64,000 nt of DNA, taken from contig NZ_MVFY01000009.1 of the NCBI RefSeq assembly GCF_002042885.1, positions 62,001 through 126,000 on the forward strand. Direction: 5' to 3'. Each line of letters begins with the position of its first letter. Position 1 is the first letter of the stretch. This DNA is from Citrobacter portucalensis. Lineage in GTDB: Bacteria > Pseudomonadota > Gammaproteobacteria > Enterobacterales > Enterobacteriaceae. A program made the translations under genes and the position numbers. A model generated the notes under the pieces. The model made no database searches. It worked only from the letters and a program-made list of their open reading frames with translations, and was not told the origin of the DNA. Positions 31,528-45,911 of the stretch are shown piece after piece.

Positions 31528-32580
31528 TTATTGCGCAGGGTCTGGAATACCCAGTTTGGTATTCAGGTGACCGCGTGATTTATTGAAGATTTTATTGCCA
31601 TTTTCACGCCCCGCACGACGACGCCGTTGTTCCTCTTCCGGCAACTCACTCTCTTCGCTACACAGCTCGCTACAGCAGCCTTTATATTTCTGCGCACAAG
31701 CCGGGCACTGAATAAACAACAGATGGCAGCCATCATTTTTGCAATTAGTATGGCTATCGCACGCCGTGCCGCACTGATGGCAATGCGCGATAACATCTTC
31801 AGAGATCCTTTCGCCCATACGCTCATCAAAGACAAAGTTTTTACCGACAAAACGTACCGGAAGCCCCTGTTCACGCGCCTTGCGGGCATACTCAATAATA
31901 CCGCCCTCAATGTGCCAGACTTTGCTAAATCCATTGTGTTTCATCCAGGCGCTGGCTTTCTCACAGCGGATCCCACCCGTGCAGTACATCACGATTTTTT
32001 TATCTTTATGCGCCTGCATCATTTCAACCGCTTTCGGCAACTGGTCGCGGAACGTGTCTGCCGGGATCTCCAGCGCATTCTCGAAATGACCCACCTCATA
32101 TTCATAGTGGTTGCGCATATCAATGAATACCGCTTCAGGATCGTCCAGCATGGCGTTCACTTCTGCTGCCTTGAGATAATCCCCCACGTTGCTGGCGTCA
32201 AAGTCTGGATCGTCAATACCATCCGCCACGATACGTTCGCGGACTTTCATACGCAGTACCCAGAACGATTTACCGTCATCATCCAGCGCAATATTCAGAC
32301 GTAAATCCTTCAATGCAGCATCAAACGCATAGAGCTGCTGGCGAAATGCTTCGACGTTGCTTTGCGGTACGCTGATTTGCGCGTTAATTCCTTCATGGGC
32401 AAGATATACTCGCCCAAAGACGTTCAATGCGGTGAACATCTGGTACAGCGCATCACGCGTGTGCTGAGGATTGGCAATGGTGAAATATTTATAGAATGAG
32501 ATCGTCGTGCGCGGCTCGGTCTCGGCCAGCATTTTGGCTTTGAGGGCGTCGTTCGAAATGCGGTTGTGTAACACTGGCAT
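31528..32580 (-). CDS. trhO: tRNA uridine(34) hydroxylase TrhO (YceA)
   Basis: The 350-residue protein has an N-terminal domain and a rhodanese domain with the catalytic Cys in [16 protein letters not shown] near residue 179. A Cys-rich C-terminal segment ([20 protein letters not shown], then CPAC and CCSEL) may bind metal. TrhO hydroxylates uridine 34 of several tRNAs with oxygen, a step toward mo5U/cmo5U. Start and length match E. coli YceA (350); the frame extends 27 codons upstream without homology. It is convergent with yceI and divergent from lpxL. Confidence 0.95.
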   Translation of the reverse strand: MPVLHNRISNDALKAKMLAETEPRTTISFYKYFTIANPQHTRDALYQMFTALNVFGRVYLAHEGINAQISVPQSNVEAFRQQLYAFDAALKDLRLNIALDDDGKSFWVLRMKVRERIVADGIDDPDFDASNVGDYLKAAEVNAMLDDPEAVFIDMRNHYEYEVGHFENALEIPADTFRDQLPKAVEMMQAHKDKKIVMYCTGGIRCEKASAWMKHNGFSKVWHIEGGIIEYARKAREQGLPVRFVGKNFVFDERMGERISEDVIAHCHQCGTACDSHTNCKNDGCHLLFIQCPACAQKYKGCCSELCSEESELPEEEQRRRRAGRENGNKIFNKSRGHLNTKLGIPDPAQ

Positions 32581-32800
32581 GGTGTACGTATCCTGCAAAT
32601 AAGGAATAAATGAAAATCGGCGGCATAATAAAGCAAACATCGCCAATTTACATCCACACATTTTACGCTACATTTCATACTTCACGATAAAACCGCAACA
32701 ACAATTGCAGAATTAATCACCGTTCTCCCGTCACAAATTTTTGATACGCGCGAAAAAATGCGACAATACAGGGAATTGGTCGTTTGAAGACAGGATAGAC

Positions 32801-33721
32801 ATGACGAATTTACCCAAGTTTTCGGCTGCGTTACTGCATCCACGCTATTGGTTAACCTGGCTGGGTATTGGCATCCTTTGGTTAATCGTGCAGTTACCCT
32901 ACCCCATCCTCTTTAAGTTGGGCTGTGCATTAGGTCGACTGGCGCTACGTTTGATGAAACGTCGGGCAAAAATTGTTTCCCGAAATCTGGAACTGTGCTT
33001 CCCGCAGATGAGTGAGCAGGAACGCCAGCAGATGGTCGTCAAGAACTTTGAATCCGTAGGTATGGGCGTAATGGAAACCGGGATGGCCTGGTTTTGGTCC
33101 GATAAGCGTATTTCGCGCTGGACGGAAGTGATCGGAATGGAACATATCCGTGATGTTCAGGCGCAAAAACGCGGGATTCTGTTAGTGGGTCTGCACTTTC
33201 TGACTCTGGAACTGGGTGCGCGCCAGTTTGGCTTGCAGGAGCCGGGTATTGGTGTGTATCGGCCTAACGACAATCCGCTGCTGGACTGGCTACAAACCTG
33301 GGGCCGCATGCGCTCGAATAAATCAATGCTCGATCGTAAAGACCTGAAAGGGATGATTAAAGCCTTGAAAAAGGGCGAAGTGGTCTGGTACGCGCCGGAT
33401 CATGATTACGGCCCTCGCGCCAGCGTGTTTGTACCACTTTTTGCCGTTGAACAAGCCGCAACAACCTCAGGGACCTGGATGCTTTCGCGCATGTCCAATG
33501 CCTGCCTGGTACCGTTTGTTCCCCGCCGCAAACCTGACGGTAAAGGGTATCAATTGATTATGTTGCCTCCAGAATGCTCACCACCGTTGGACGACGCAGA
33601 AACCACTGCTGCGTGGATGAACAAAATTGTTGAGCAATGCATAATGATGGCGCCAGAGCAGTATATGTGGTTGCATCGTCGCTTCAAGACGCGTCCTGAA
33701 GGCTCCCCTTCTCTGTACTGA
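32801..33721 (+). CDS. lpxL: Lipid A lauroyltransferase LpxL (HtrB)
   Basis: The 306-residue protein has one N-terminal membrane anchor (about residues 17-40) and the acyltransferase motif HxxxxE in [11 protein letters not shown] near residues 132-137. It transfers laurate from acyl-ACP to Kdo2-lipid IVA on the inner face of the inner membrane. Length equals E. coli LpxL (306). The start MTNLPKF was chosen by homology; a longer frame of 20 codons upstream is discarded. It is followed by a stem-loop and mdtG. Confidence 0.97.
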   Translation: MTNLPKFSAALLHPRYWLTWLGIGILWLIVQLPYPILFKLGCALGRLALRLMKRRAKIVSRNLELCFPQMSEQERQQMVVKNFESVGMGVMETGMAWFWSDKRISRWTEVIGMEHIRDVQAQKRGILLVGLHFLTLELGARQFGLQEPGIGVYRPNDNPLLDWLQTWGRMRSNKSMLDRKDLKGMIKALKKGEVVWYAPDHDYGPRASVFVPLFAVEQAATTSGTWMLSRMSNACLVPFVPRRKPDGKGYQLIMLPPECSPPLDDAETTAAWMNKIVEQCIMMAPEQYMWLHRRFKTRPEGSPSLY

Positions 33722-33727
33722 CGCAGA

Positions 33728-33750
33728 GTTGCAGCCCAGTGGGCTGCAAC
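33728..33750 (+). terminator. Stem-loop after lpxL
   Basis: GTTGCAGCCC and GGGCTGCAAC form a perfect 10-bp stem with a 3-base loop, starting 6 bp after the lpxL stop. The T run is weak, so termination strength is uncertain. Confidence 0.6.
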
Positions 33751-33787
33751 CCGCTCCCTACCCGTTTTAGGTTTAACTGCTATCCGC

Positions 33788-33817
33788 ATTGCAGCAACTA
33801 TCAACCAGGCGCATAAT
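33788..33817 (+). promoter_or_regulatory. mdtG promoter with marbox-like site
   Basis: TTGCAG (33789-33794) and CATAAT (33812-33817) are spaced 17 bp. Overlapping the -35, ATTGCAGCAACTATCAACC (33788-33806) fits the MarA/SoxS/Rob marbox consensus with two mismatches, in the arrangement of a class II activated promoter. E. coli mdtG (yceE) belongs to the mar/sox regulon. Confidence 0.6.
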
Positions 33818-33876
33818 TAGCCTGCTTACTTATATTCAATCGATAGCGCAAACAGCGCATCACACTGCGGATCGCT

Positions 33877-35097
33877 ATGTCACCCTCAGATGCCCCCATA
33901 AACTGGAAACGCAACCTCACCGTTGCCTGGTTAGGTTGTTTTTTAACCGGAGCAGCATTTAGCCTGGTCATGCCCTTTTTGCCTCTTTACGTCGAGAGTC
34001 TCGGCGTCACGGGTCATAGCGCCCTGAATATGTGGTCAGGCCTGGTCTTCAGCATCACCTTTCTCTTTTCAGCCATTGCCTCTCCTTTCTGGGGTGGCCT
34101 TGCCGATCGCAAAGGACGAAAAATCATGCTACTGCGTTCCGCGTTGGGCATGGCAATTGTGATGCTGCTGATGGGACTGGCGCAAAATATCTGGCAGTTC
34201 TTAATCCTGCGCGCCTTGTTAGGGCTGCTTGGTGGATTCATTCCCAATGCGAATGCACTGATCGCCACCCAGGTTCCACGCAATAAAAGCGGCTGGGCAC
34301 TGGGAACGCTTTCAACCGGTGGCGTTAGTGGCGCACTGCTCGGGCCGCTAGCTGGCGGGCTGCTCGCGGATCAGTACGGATTACGCCCGGTATTTTTCAT
34401 CACCGCCAGCGTGCTGCTGGTCTGCTTCATCCTGACGCTATTTTTTATCCGCGAGCGTTTCCAGCCGGTGAGCAAGAAGGAGATGCTGCACATTCGTGAA
34501 GTCGTGGCCTCTTTAAAGAACCCCAAACTGGTGCTGAGCCTGTTTATCACCACTTTGATCATTCAGGTAGCCACCGGTTCTATCGCGCCAATACTGACCC
34601 TGTACGTTCGAGAGTTGGCTGGCAACGTCAGCAATATTGCGTTTATCAGTGGGATGATAGCCTCTGTCCCCGGCGTTGCGGCATTAATCAGCGCTCCGAA
34701 ACTTGGCAAATTAGGCGATCGAATTGGCCCGGAGAAGATCCTGATCGTCGCGCTGATCGTTTCTGTGTTACTGCTTATTCCAATGTCATTTGTCCATACG
34801 CCCTGGCAGCTTGGTGTTCTGCGCTTTTTATTGGGTGCAGCCGACGGCGCTCTGCTCCCGGCGGTACAAACGCTGCTGGTTTACAACTCGACCAATCAAA
34901 TAGCTGGACGTATTTTCAGTTATAACCAGTCATTTCGCGATATCGGTAACGTAACAGGACCTCTAATGGGGGCAGCGATATCCGCCAACTACGGTTTTCG
35001 TGCCGTTTTCTGTGTGACCGCGGGCATCGTACTGTTTAACGCCCTGTACTCGTGGAATAGCCTGCGCCGTCGTCGGAGTACAGAGGTCGTGGGATGA
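33877..35097 (+). CDS. mdtG: Multidrug MFS transporter MdtG
   Basis: The 406-residue inner-membrane protein has about 12 membrane helices and MFS motif A ([19 protein letters not shown]) between helices 2 and 3, plus [14 protein letters not shown] in the second half. In E. coli overproduced MdtG gives resistance to fosfomycin and deoxycholate. E. coli MdtG has 408 residues; only the termini differ. Its promoter carries a marbox-like site. The C-terminal end borders an AT-rich segment with an accessory GGDEF gene on the other strand. Confidence 0.95.
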   Translation: MSPSDAPINWKRNLTVAWLGCFLTGAAFSLVMPFLPLYVESLGVTGHSALNMWSGLVFSITFLFSAIASPFWGGLADRKGRKIMLLRSALGMAIVMLLMGLAQNIWQFLILRALLGLLGGFIPNANALIATQVPRNKSGWALGTLSTGGVSGALLGPLAGGLLADQYGLRPVFFITASVLLVCFILTLFFIRERFQPVSKKEMLHIREVVASLKNPKLVLSLFITTLIIQVATGSIAPILTLYVRELAGNVSNIAFISGMIASVPGVAALISAPKLGKLGDRIGPEKILIVALIVSVLLLIPMSFVHTPWQLGVLRFLLGAADGALLPAVQTLLVYNSTNQIAGRIFSYNQSFRDIGNVTGPLMGAAISANYGFRAVFCVTAGIVLFNALYSWNSLRRRRSTEVVG

Positions 35098-35161
35098 TTT
35101 GTGTATTTGTATTCGCCGGTTCGGAATAATAAACTTATCTTACACGGCGTATATTTCAACC

Positions 35162-36493
35162 TTAATGATAATAGTAACACACCTTATTTCTGCCAGAATT
35201 TTTGGCTTCATACAAAGCGGTATCGGCGTATGAAACAACTTTATCCGCTGATTCATCATCAATTTTGCTGCAATATACACCGATACTGATCGTCATTTTT
35301 TCTTTTAAATTATATGAATTTGGTATTGTCGTACCATTCTCTACATTTCGCCTAATTCGCTCTGCAACAACAATTGCCTCATCTTTATCGTTACACTTAA
35401 GAAGGATCGCAAATTCTTCGCCACCTACTCTGGCAAAAATATCCGTATCTCTGATTGATTTATTGACAATGTCGACAATGCTGATTATCACTCTGTCACC
35501 TTCCTGATGACCGTAAGTATCATTAATCCGTTTGAATTTATCAATATCCAGAACCATTACACATACTGTGCCTTTTGCTAATGATGATTTTAATGACTTA
35601 TAGAATAGTTTACGATTATATATTTTAGTCATTGCGTCTTTAATAGCTGAATCCGTTTCTTTTTTTAAGATGATGAAGGTGTTGTACATCAGTATTGAGA
35701 TTATACACAGGGCACTTATCACCTCAATCCCCCGGCTTACATACCAAATATACATGCTATATTCATCCAGGCTCAGAAGTAGTACATTGGTCAATATTGC
35801 TGAGCAACACAGTAGCCCTATACTTTTCCACAAGATGTTATGCGTTCTGGTTTTAATGATTAAATACAACAGGACCAGTCCCCAGGATACAATAAGCGAA
35901 TAAATGTACCCAATATGCCAGTGCACGGTGACATTATCAGGCTTCAGGCTTGTGATCTCGAGTGTAAAATTAGGGTTGTAACTGGCCAGAGCGTGCGCCA
36001 CCACCGCGATAACAAGCATGATTAAAAAAGACAGAACGATATAGCAAGGTTCTCTTTCTTTGGTTTCAATAACTGTCGAGGATACTTTATAAGATTTTAA
36101 TGAAACAAATAGCAGAGCAATGAAACTAATCTGCCGAAAGTAATAGAATATGGCTATATCGTTAGTTCTTTTTTCGATTGAGGCATAATCATTAATCAAG
36201 TCCTGAACGATGTAGATAGTCTCGATGAAAAATATGTTATTCCCAAGAAACGCCATACCTAATATCATAAGGCAGGTGAGATCTTTTCTACAAAGATACT
36301 GGAATAACATAAACAGGAAGATTATCCCATATAAAAAGAATAACCCTACAATTATAATCAGATATACTGTTTGCGGCACACTTTGTATCGTTAATTTAAA
36401 TTGTGTAAGACACACTCCACCAAGAACATAGCTAGCCAAACAGATTATATAGAAAGCCATTAACCTTCTATTATTTGAATTGCCGTTATCCAT
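35162..36493 (-). CDS. Membrane-bound GGDEF diguanylate cyclase (accessory)
   Basis: The 443-residue product has eight or so hydrophobic helices from residue 12 to about 280, a membrane sensor domain I cannot place in a named family, and a C-terminal GGDEF domain. The active-site motif is intact (ARVGGEEFAIL). The inhibitory site RxxD is present as RDTD, five residues before GGEEF, so product inhibition by cyclic-di-GMP is expected. The enzyme should make c-di-GMP from two GTP. The start at 36493 has AAGG 5 nt upstream; a GTG at 36583 would add 30 residues. Its coding region is visibly more AT-rich than its neighbours and is absent here in E. coli K-12, which suggests acquisition. Confidence 0.9.
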   Translation of the reverse strand: MDNGNSNNRRLMAFYIICLASYVLGGVCLTQFKLTIQSVPQTVYLIIIVGLFFLYGIIFLFMLFQYLCRKDLTCLMILGMAFLGNNIFFIETIYIVQDLINDYASIEKRTNDIAIFYYFRQISFIALLFVSLKSYKVSSTVIETKEREPCYIVLSFLIMLVIAVVAHALASYNPNFTLEITSLKPDNVTVHWHIGYIYSLIVSWGLVLLYLIIKTRTHNILWKSIGLLCCSAILTNVLLLSLDEYSMYIWYVSRGIEVISALCIISILMYNTFIILKKETDSAIKDAMTKIYNRKLFYKSLKSSLAKGTVCVMVLDIDKFKRINDTYGHQEGDRVIISIVDIVNKSIRDTDIFARVGGEEFAILLKCNDKDEAIVVAERIRRNVENGTTIPNSYNLKEKMTISIGVYCSKIDDESADKVVSYADTALYEAKNSGRNKVCYYYH

Positions 36494-37169
36494 AACAACC
36501 TTAAGGGCTCTCTTAATTTTGCATTTTATATAATAAAGCATAAGATTTTGCAAACTATTATATCTGCACAGATTCAATGACACTAATTCATTTCTTATTT
36601 AATGGTTTCTTATAGATTTATAACCTTTGTCATTAATAACATTTTATTATGTATACTATTTTAGTATCACCCACACCATTCACAGCCCCCATACACAAAA
36701 GATACTTTGTCACTATCAGAGACACCACTAAGTTTAGCCACTTTCATTGATTGCACCTGCGACACTTCCGTATTGGGCATTAATTTTCTTCTTTGTTTTT
36801 ATTAAGTTATGAAATATTACGTCATAAGCGATCGGATTCCCTCTCTAAAACACATAAAAGATAACGTTTAACCCTGAAGATTTCCTTATATAACGTCATT
36901 TTTTAATTTTTCGATTTTCATTACTACATTGCAAACCACATACATTACTATTTTTTCTTGAATTTTTTTCCTGATATTACGTCGGCTTCAGTATCTGCCA
37001 ATGTAAATTTTTCATAAACAACCGAAGTTACTTTCCCCCAGTCTCGTAGGCATTGCAGGCAGTAATCATCTGATTGAGTGAGCCATGCAGCTAACGGGTT
37101 TGACGCTCTGCGGATCGCCGTCTATAGATTGAATCATCCCCCTTTATTGTTCGCCTTAGGAGAAGAAAT
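36494..37169. other. AT-rich intergenic region between the GGDEF gene and msyB
   Basis: This 676-bp stretch has no frame I would call a gene on either strand. It is strongly AT-rich up to about 37020 and then returns to typical composition near msyB. It should hold the promoters of both divergent genes, and its composition would suit H-NS binding. No repeat or RNA gene was recognised. A strong AGGAG ribosome-binding site for msyB is at its right end. Confidence 0.6.
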
Positions 37170-37562
37170 ATGGCAAAGAATGACATGAATTTTTATGCCA
37201 CGTTGGAAGAGGCTATTGATGCAGCTCGTGAAGTGTTTCTGGCTGATAACCCTGACCTTGAGTCAGACGACGCCAGCGTTCAACAGCTAAGCGTCCAAAA
37301 ATACGTGCTACAGGATGGCGACATTATGTGGCAGGCGGAATTCTTTGCTGACGAGGATGATGTAGATGGTGAATGTCTTCCAATTCTGAGCGGAGAAGCG
37401 GCCCAGAGCGTTTTTGATGGCGACTATGATGAAATTGAAATCCGCCAGGAGTGGCAGGAAGAAAATACGCTTCACGAATGGGATGAAGGTGAATTCCAGC
37501 TGGAACCTCCCCTTGATACTGAAGAGGGACAGACCGCAGCCGATGAATGGGATGAGCGATAA
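37170..37562 (+). CDS. msyB: Acidic protein MsyB
   Basis: The 130-residue protein is very acidic, with Asp and Glu making up about a third of it, including the C-terminal EWDEGEFQLEPPLDTEEGQT. MsyB was found in E. coli as a multicopy suppressor of secY and secA secretion defects; its direct function is unclear. E. coli MsyB has 124 residues and starts at MTMYATLEEA. The ATG used here lies five codons earlier and is supported by AGGAG 7 nt upstream; the homologous inner Met is at 37185. The stop abuts the stop of yceK on the other strand. Confidence 0.93.
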   Translation: MAKNDMNFYATLEEAIDAAREVFLADNPDLESDDASVQQLSVQKYVLQDGDIMWQAEFFADEDDVDGECLPILSGEAAQSVFDGDYDEIEIRQEWQEENTLHEWDEGEFQLEPPLDTEEGQTAADEWDER

Positions 37563-37790
37563 TTACTCGTAAGGTCCATGATGTATGTCGAGCGGCAGCA
37601 GCAACGTATCAAACACCAGCGAAAATGGCAGATCGAGGATAGTGACGTAGCGCCATGCGGAGTCCCTAACATCCCATTGCACGCCAGGATAGTATTGGTT
37701 TCCGTGTCCTTGCCCTGGGATGGTACGACTAATAATGCTGCCGCATCCGCTCAGGAAGAAGATCATTATTCCTACAGCCAATATTCGCAC
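37563..37790 (-). CDS. yceK: YceK lipoprotein (DUF1375)
   Basis: The 75-residue protein begins MRILAVGIMIFFLSGCGSII with lipobox LSGC near residues 13-16. The mature part has the DUF1375 pattern HGNQYYPGVQWDVRD and FDTLLLPLDI. The function is unknown. Length is that of E. coli YceK. It is transcribed toward msyB and both end at adjacent bases (37562/37563), with no terminator between them. An ORF on the opposite strand of this gene is a shadow. Confidence 0.93.
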   Translation of the reverse strand: MRILAVGIMIFFLSGCGSIISRTIPGQGHGNQYYPGVQWDVRDSAWRYVTILDLPFSLVFDTLLLPLDIHHGPYE

Positions 37791-37825
37791 CTGCTACCTC
37801 ACGACTCATTCTATTCAATATAAAA

Positions 37826-37853
37826 AAATACCGGCACCAGGCCGGTATTTTCA
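37826..37853 (-). terminator. Terminator of mdoGH
   Basis: On the minus strand AATACCGGCC, TGG loop region, GCCGGTATT is followed by a run of seven T residues (with the last bases overlapping AATATT). It begins 14 bp after the mdoH stop. Confidence 0.9.
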
Positions 37854-37866
37854 CGTTACAGAACGC

Positions 37867-42046
<4,180 letters not shown>

Positions 42047-42194
42047 TCATGGTTTAAGCAGGTTCATCTGCCTGTTTTCACTTTGCGTGCTTATCCTGGA
42101 GACAGGTTGTTGGACTTCGTGTAGGGTTGCCCTCGAATGTAACCATTATTCGTCTTAGGGATAAGACGAAAAGTCTGAGAATACGTAACTGTCT

Positions 42195-43355
42195 ATGAGC
42201 TCTGTATCACCACCACGTGAATATTTTCTTGACTCCATCCGTGCCTGGCTAATGTTGTTAGGGATCCCATTCCATATTTCATTGATCTACTCCACCCACA
42301 CCTGGCACGTGAACAGCGCAGAACCGTCATGGTGGTTAACCCTTTTTAACGACTTTATCCATGCATTTCGCATGCAGGTCTTCTTTGTCATTTCAGGTTA
42401 TTTTTCCTACATGCTTTTTTTGCGCTATCCGTTAAAACGCTGGTGGAAGGTGCGTGTAGAACGCGTGGGGATCCCCATGCTGACCGCGATTCCGCTGCTT
42501 ACGCTGCCGCAATTTATCATGCTGCAATACGTGAAAGGGAAAGCAGACAGCTGGCATACCCTCAGCGGCTATGACAAATACAATGCGCTGGCCTGGGAGC
42601 TGATTTCCCATCTGTGGTTTTTACTGGTTCTGGTGGTGTTAACGACCCTGAGCATGTGGGTGTTTACCCAGATGAAAAATAGACTATCGCGTGGAGACGG
42701 TACCCCTGCATCGGGGGTGTCAATGACCAAATTAACGCTGATTTTCATATTGTTGGGTGTCGGCTATGCCGCCGTCAGAAGAACGATTTTCATCCTCTAC
42801 CCTTCGATTCTCAGCGATGGCATGTTTAATTTTATCGTTATGCAAACGTTGTTCTATGTGCCTTTCTTTATGCTCGGTGCGCTGGCGTTTATCAATCCGA
42901 ATCTGAAAGCACTGTTTACCACGCCATCGCGCGGCTGCACGCTAGGCGCCGCATTCGCATTTGTCGCATACCTGCTCAATCAACGTTACGGCAACGGCGA
43001 TGCCTGGATGTATGAAACCGAATATGTCATTACCATGGCCATGGGGCTATGGATGGTGAATGTCGTCTTTTCGCTTGGCCACCGTTTACTGAATTTCCAG
43101 TCGGCTCGCGTGACCTATTTTGTCAACGCGTCGCTGTTCATCTATTTGGTGCACCACCCGTTAACGCTGTTTTTTGGCGCGTATATCACACCGCATATCA
43201 AGTCGAATCTGCTGGGTTTTCTCTGCGGTCTGCTTTTTGTGGTTGGAATTGCGGTCATACTGTACGAAATCCATTTACGGATCCCGGTGCTGAAGTTTCT
43301 CTTTTCGGGTAAACCGCCCATTAAGCAGGATAAAAACAAGGCGGTAGCCGGTTAG
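42195..43355 (+). CDS. mdoC: Glucan succinyltransferase OpgC
   Basis: The 386-residue membrane protein has about ten hydrophobic helices and the acyltransferase-3 family pattern, with His in [17 protein letters not shown] near the N-terminus. OpgC adds succinyl groups to the periplasmic glucans from inside the cell. E. coli OpgC has 385 residues. It is divergent from mdoGH, and the 271-bp spacer between them contains the regulatory region of both. It is convergent with clsC. Confidence 0.95.
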   Translation: MSSVSPPREYFLDSIRAWLMLLGIPFHISLIYSTHTWHVNSAEPSWWLTLFNDFIHAFRMQVFFVISGYFSYMLFLRYPLKRWWKVRVERVGIPMLTAIPLLTLPQFIMLQYVKGKADSWHTLSGYDKYNALAWELISHLWFLLVLVVLTTLSMWVFTQMKNRLSRGDGTPASGVSMTKLTLIFILLGVGYAAVRRTIFILYPSILSDGMFNFIVMQTLFYVPFFMLGALAFINPNLKALFTTPSRGCTLGAAFAFVAYLLNQRYGNGDAWMYETEYVITMAMGLWMVNVVFSLGHRLLNFQSARVTYFVNASLFIYLVHHPLTLFFGAYITPHIKSNLLGFLCGLLFVVGIAVILYEIHLRIPVLKFLFSGKPPIKQDKNKAVAG

Positions 43356-43374
43356 TTTTCTTGCATTGAATGGT

Positions 43375-44796
43375 TCAGAGCAGCCATTCAATGGGCAACA
43401 CGGATGCAAGCCTCACCAGAACCCGCTTCCAGAATCCTGTAGCGGGTTCTTTTTTCAGTACCTGTTCGCTGCCAGAAAGCCGATCAACCCAGTTGATTCT
43501 GCCCCAACGGTCAAGACGTAGTTGCCAAGCCATGTCACGCTGGCTTTGCATAAAACGTTTATGAATCAACTCGGCCAGTACTTCACTCTCAATCACAAAC
43601 CCCATTTCCGTATTGAGCAACGTTGAACGGGGATCAAAATTAAGCGATCCTATAAACACTTTACGACCGTCAATACTGAAGGTTTTCGCATGCAGGCTGG
43701 AGCCTGAATTACCGGTTAATCCCCGGTCGTGTACTGCTGAAACGCGATCGCGGGTTGGTTTAAGCTCGTATAACTCCACGCCGTAGCGCAGGAGTTTTTT
43801 TCGCCAACGCGCATAGCCCGCGTGAACGACTGCGACATCATTCGCTGCCAGAGAATTAGTTAAAATTGCGATCTTAACGCCTTTTCTCACCAGTCTCAGG
43901 AGCTGCGCCACACCGGCGCGGGTTGGTACAAAGTAGGCAGAAATAATATCAATACGCTCGGTGGGAGATCCCATCACGTCAAACAAACGCTGCGGTAATA
44001 GTGAGTGGCGCGGCGCTTTCCCCTCTCCTTTTGCAGGATCATCACTCAACAAGCGCGTTTTCGCCCAAATTAGCGGAAGCGACCTCTGATCGAGATGGGT
44101 CATAAACTGGCTGGTTTCCAGCTTATGTAGATAGCGACGCGTGATGTCATCATTATACCAGGATTCCGGAAGTTCGATTTTTTGCGTAGAAGCTGGTTCA
44201 GCCACCTCAAGTACGTTTTGCAATGTTGAAACCGAGCGGCAGTGCCAGTAACGGTCAAAGTCGTCTGCAACATCCTGGACAACCGGTCCAATAGCCATAA
44301 CGTCCAGATCGGAAAATAGTGGTTGTTCGCCTGCGCCAAAATAGGCATCGCCTATATTTCGCCCCCCCACAAGAGTTACGACGCCGTCAGCGGTATAACT
44401 TTTGTTGTGCATACGCCGATTCAACCGGGCAAAATCGGTTAAATAGCCCAGGGCACGCAGGATGCGAAAGGAAAAGGGATTAAACAGACGAACTTCAATA
44501 TTAGGGTGATTGTCCAGCAAACGCAGCGTGTCATCCAGACCTGGTGTGTTGTTATCATCCAGCAACAAACGCACCCGGACGCCCCTCTTCGCTGCGGCCA
44601 GCAAAACGGAAAATAATAATAGCCCGGACATGTCGCTTTCCCAGATGTAATACTGAACATCCAGGGTACGTTCCGCCATTTCCGTCAACCGATAGCGAGC
44701 AGCAAACGCATCCAGGCTGTCATCCAACGTCAGAATGCCGCATTCTCCCGGGTGGTTTACGCATAGCGGCGTGATGGCACGCTCAAGTCGCGTCAT
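43375..44796 (-). CDS. clsC: Cardiolipin synthase C
   Basis: The 473-residue protein is a phospholipase D superfamily member with two HxKxxxxD motifs (RRMHNKSYTADG at about 130 and SLHAKTFSIDGRK at about 374). ClsC makes cardiolipin from phosphatidylglycerol and phosphatidylethanolamine in E. coli and works best with YmdB. The Met at 44796 gives the E. coli length (473) and lies one base after the ymdB stop; ATG codons at 44814 and 44865 in the same frame overlap ymdB and are possible coupled starts. Convergent mdoC ends 19 bp away. Confidence 0.94.
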   Translation of the reverse strand: MTRLERAITPLCVNHPGECGILTLDDSLDAFAARYRLTEMAERTLDVQYYIWESDMSGLLLFSVLLAAAKRGVRVRLLLDDNNTPGLDDTLRLLDNHPNIEVRLFNPFSFRILRALGYLTDFARLNRRMHNKSYTADGVVTLVGGRNIGDAYFGAGEQPLFSDLDVMAIGPVVQDVADDFDRYWHCRSVSTLQNVLEVAEPASTQKIELPESWYNDDITRRYLHKLETSQFMTHLDQRSLPLIWAKTRLLSDDPAKGEGKAPRHSLLPQRLFDVMGSPTERIDIISAYFVPTRAGVAQLLRLVRKGVKIAILTNSLAANDVAVVHAGYARWRKKLLRYGVELYELKPTRDRVSAVHDRGLTGNSGSSLHAKTFSIDGRKVFIGSLNFDPRSTLLNTEMGFVIESEVLAELIHKRFMQSQRDMAWQLRLDRWGRINWVDRLSGSEQVLKKEPATGFWKRVLVRLASVLPIEWLL

Positions 44797-44797
44797 A

Positions 44798-45340
44798 TCA
44801 GTCCGTGCGTTCATCGCCTTGTTGGGTAAGTAATCTCTTGTATAGTCGAGCGTTTTCTTCATCAAAGCACACGAAGTATATTTGATCGGGTAGCGTACGT
44901 CGGGTGATAAATTTCAACACCGTTTTCACCGCGATCTCTGCCGCTGCAGCACGTGGGTAACCATAAGCTCCGGTGCTTATAGCTGGAAAAGCAATGGATT
45001 GATAACCATTGGCTAAGGCCAGTTGTAATGTATTTAAATAGGCCTCTTCAAGTCGTTCAGCCTCGTGGTGATCACCGCCTTGCCAGACGGGTCCGACGGT
45101 GTGAATAACTGCTTTTGCCGGAAGCGCGCCAGCCAGCGTGATAACGGCATGCCCGGTCGGGCATTCTCCCTGTTGTTGTATAACCTGTTTGCAGGCCTCC
45201 AACAACGCAGGCCCGGCAGCACGATGAATCGCGCCATCGACTCCACCTCCTCCCAGTAACGAGGAGTTGGCCGCATTGACGATCACATCTACCGCGATCG
45301 TCGTAATGTCGCCCTGTAACACATGAACACGCGATTGCAT
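44798..45340 (-). CDS. ymdB: O-acetyl-ADP-ribose deacetylase / RNase III inhibitor YmdB
   Basis: The 180-residue macrodomain protein begins [20 protein letters not shown]. It has the ADP-ribose-binding segments [20 protein letters not shown] and [14 protein letters not shown]. It removes acetyl from O-acetyl-ADP-ribose and, in E. coli, restrains RNase III and affects biofilm formation. E. coli YmdB has 177 residues. The Met at 45340 was chosen by homology; a Met seven codons earlier is in frame. It forms an operon with clsC. Confidence 0.95.
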   Translation of the reverse strand: MQSRVHVLQGDITTIAVDVIVNAANSSLLGGGGVDGAIHRAAGPALLEACKQVIQQQGECPTGHAVITLAGALPAKAVIHTVGPVWQGGDHHEAERLEEAYLNTLQLALANGYQSIAFPAISTGAYGYPRAAAAEIAVKTVLKFITRRTLPDQIYFVCFDEENARLYKRLLTQQGDERTD

Positions 45341-45440
45341 AAGTTCCCCCTGACAAAACACTCTCCGTTAAGTGTACAGCAGGGTTTTCCTTGAAATCTC
45401 ACTTTTTAGCCATAAGCGTGCATACCTACGCCAGAATGAT

Positions 45441-45761
45441 TCATTTATATTCAATATTCAGAATAGCCATGCTTTTCTGTTCATTGAGGTAATGCATTTT
45501 CACCGTGGCAATTTGTTGCACACTCTGAGGCGCTGTCGTGACCTGTTGCAGGTCGTAGAGACTATTACTCATCGTGCCATCACGCATACATGACAATTCA
45601 ATCTGTTGTTGTCGAGTGTTAACGTCGCAAGGTGCTTCAACTATTGCACCACGAAAATGAATAACCCCGCCGGGTGAGATTTGCGTCGCCATTGCGGGGA
45701 GGGTTAAAAGAGAAAAACCCCACAAACCGGTATTTAAAATACGCTTTAATAATGTACACAT
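45441..45761 (-). CDS. ymdA: YmdA, predicted secreted protein next to curli genes
   Basis: The 106-residue protein begins with a hydrophobic leader (MCTLLKRILNTGLWGFSLLT, cut near AMA) and continues ATQISPGGVIHFRGAIVEAP. A Cys pair (residues near 45 and 58, in EAPCDV and ELSCMR) resembles the start of fimbrial-type subunits, which suggests a pilin-like fold; this is inference. It lies 150 bp downstream of csgC in the same direction, where E. coli has ymdA. No function is established. Confidence 0.8.
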   Translation of the reverse strand: MCTLLKRILNTGLWGFSLLTLPAMATQISPGGVIHFRGAIVEAPCDVNTRQQQIELSCMRDGTMSNSLYDLQQVTTAPQSVQQIATVKMHYLNEQKSMAILNIEYK

Positions 45762-45911
45762 AAGGGTTCCTCAATGATTAATCATCCTTGAGGGATCGCA
45801 ATGATCCTTCACCGCTGCGAGTTACGATCAAATAAAACGTTTGTTCGTTTCTATATTCATAGAACAGCACTGCACTCCCAGCCACACCCTTAATGCAAAT
45901 CCGGCAAAAAA

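Noticed and set aside
36600-37150. Small ORFs or RNA gene in the AT-rich gap before msyB
   Set aside because: Open stretches are short, lack ribosome-binding sites and show no hairpin with T run that would mark a small RNA.
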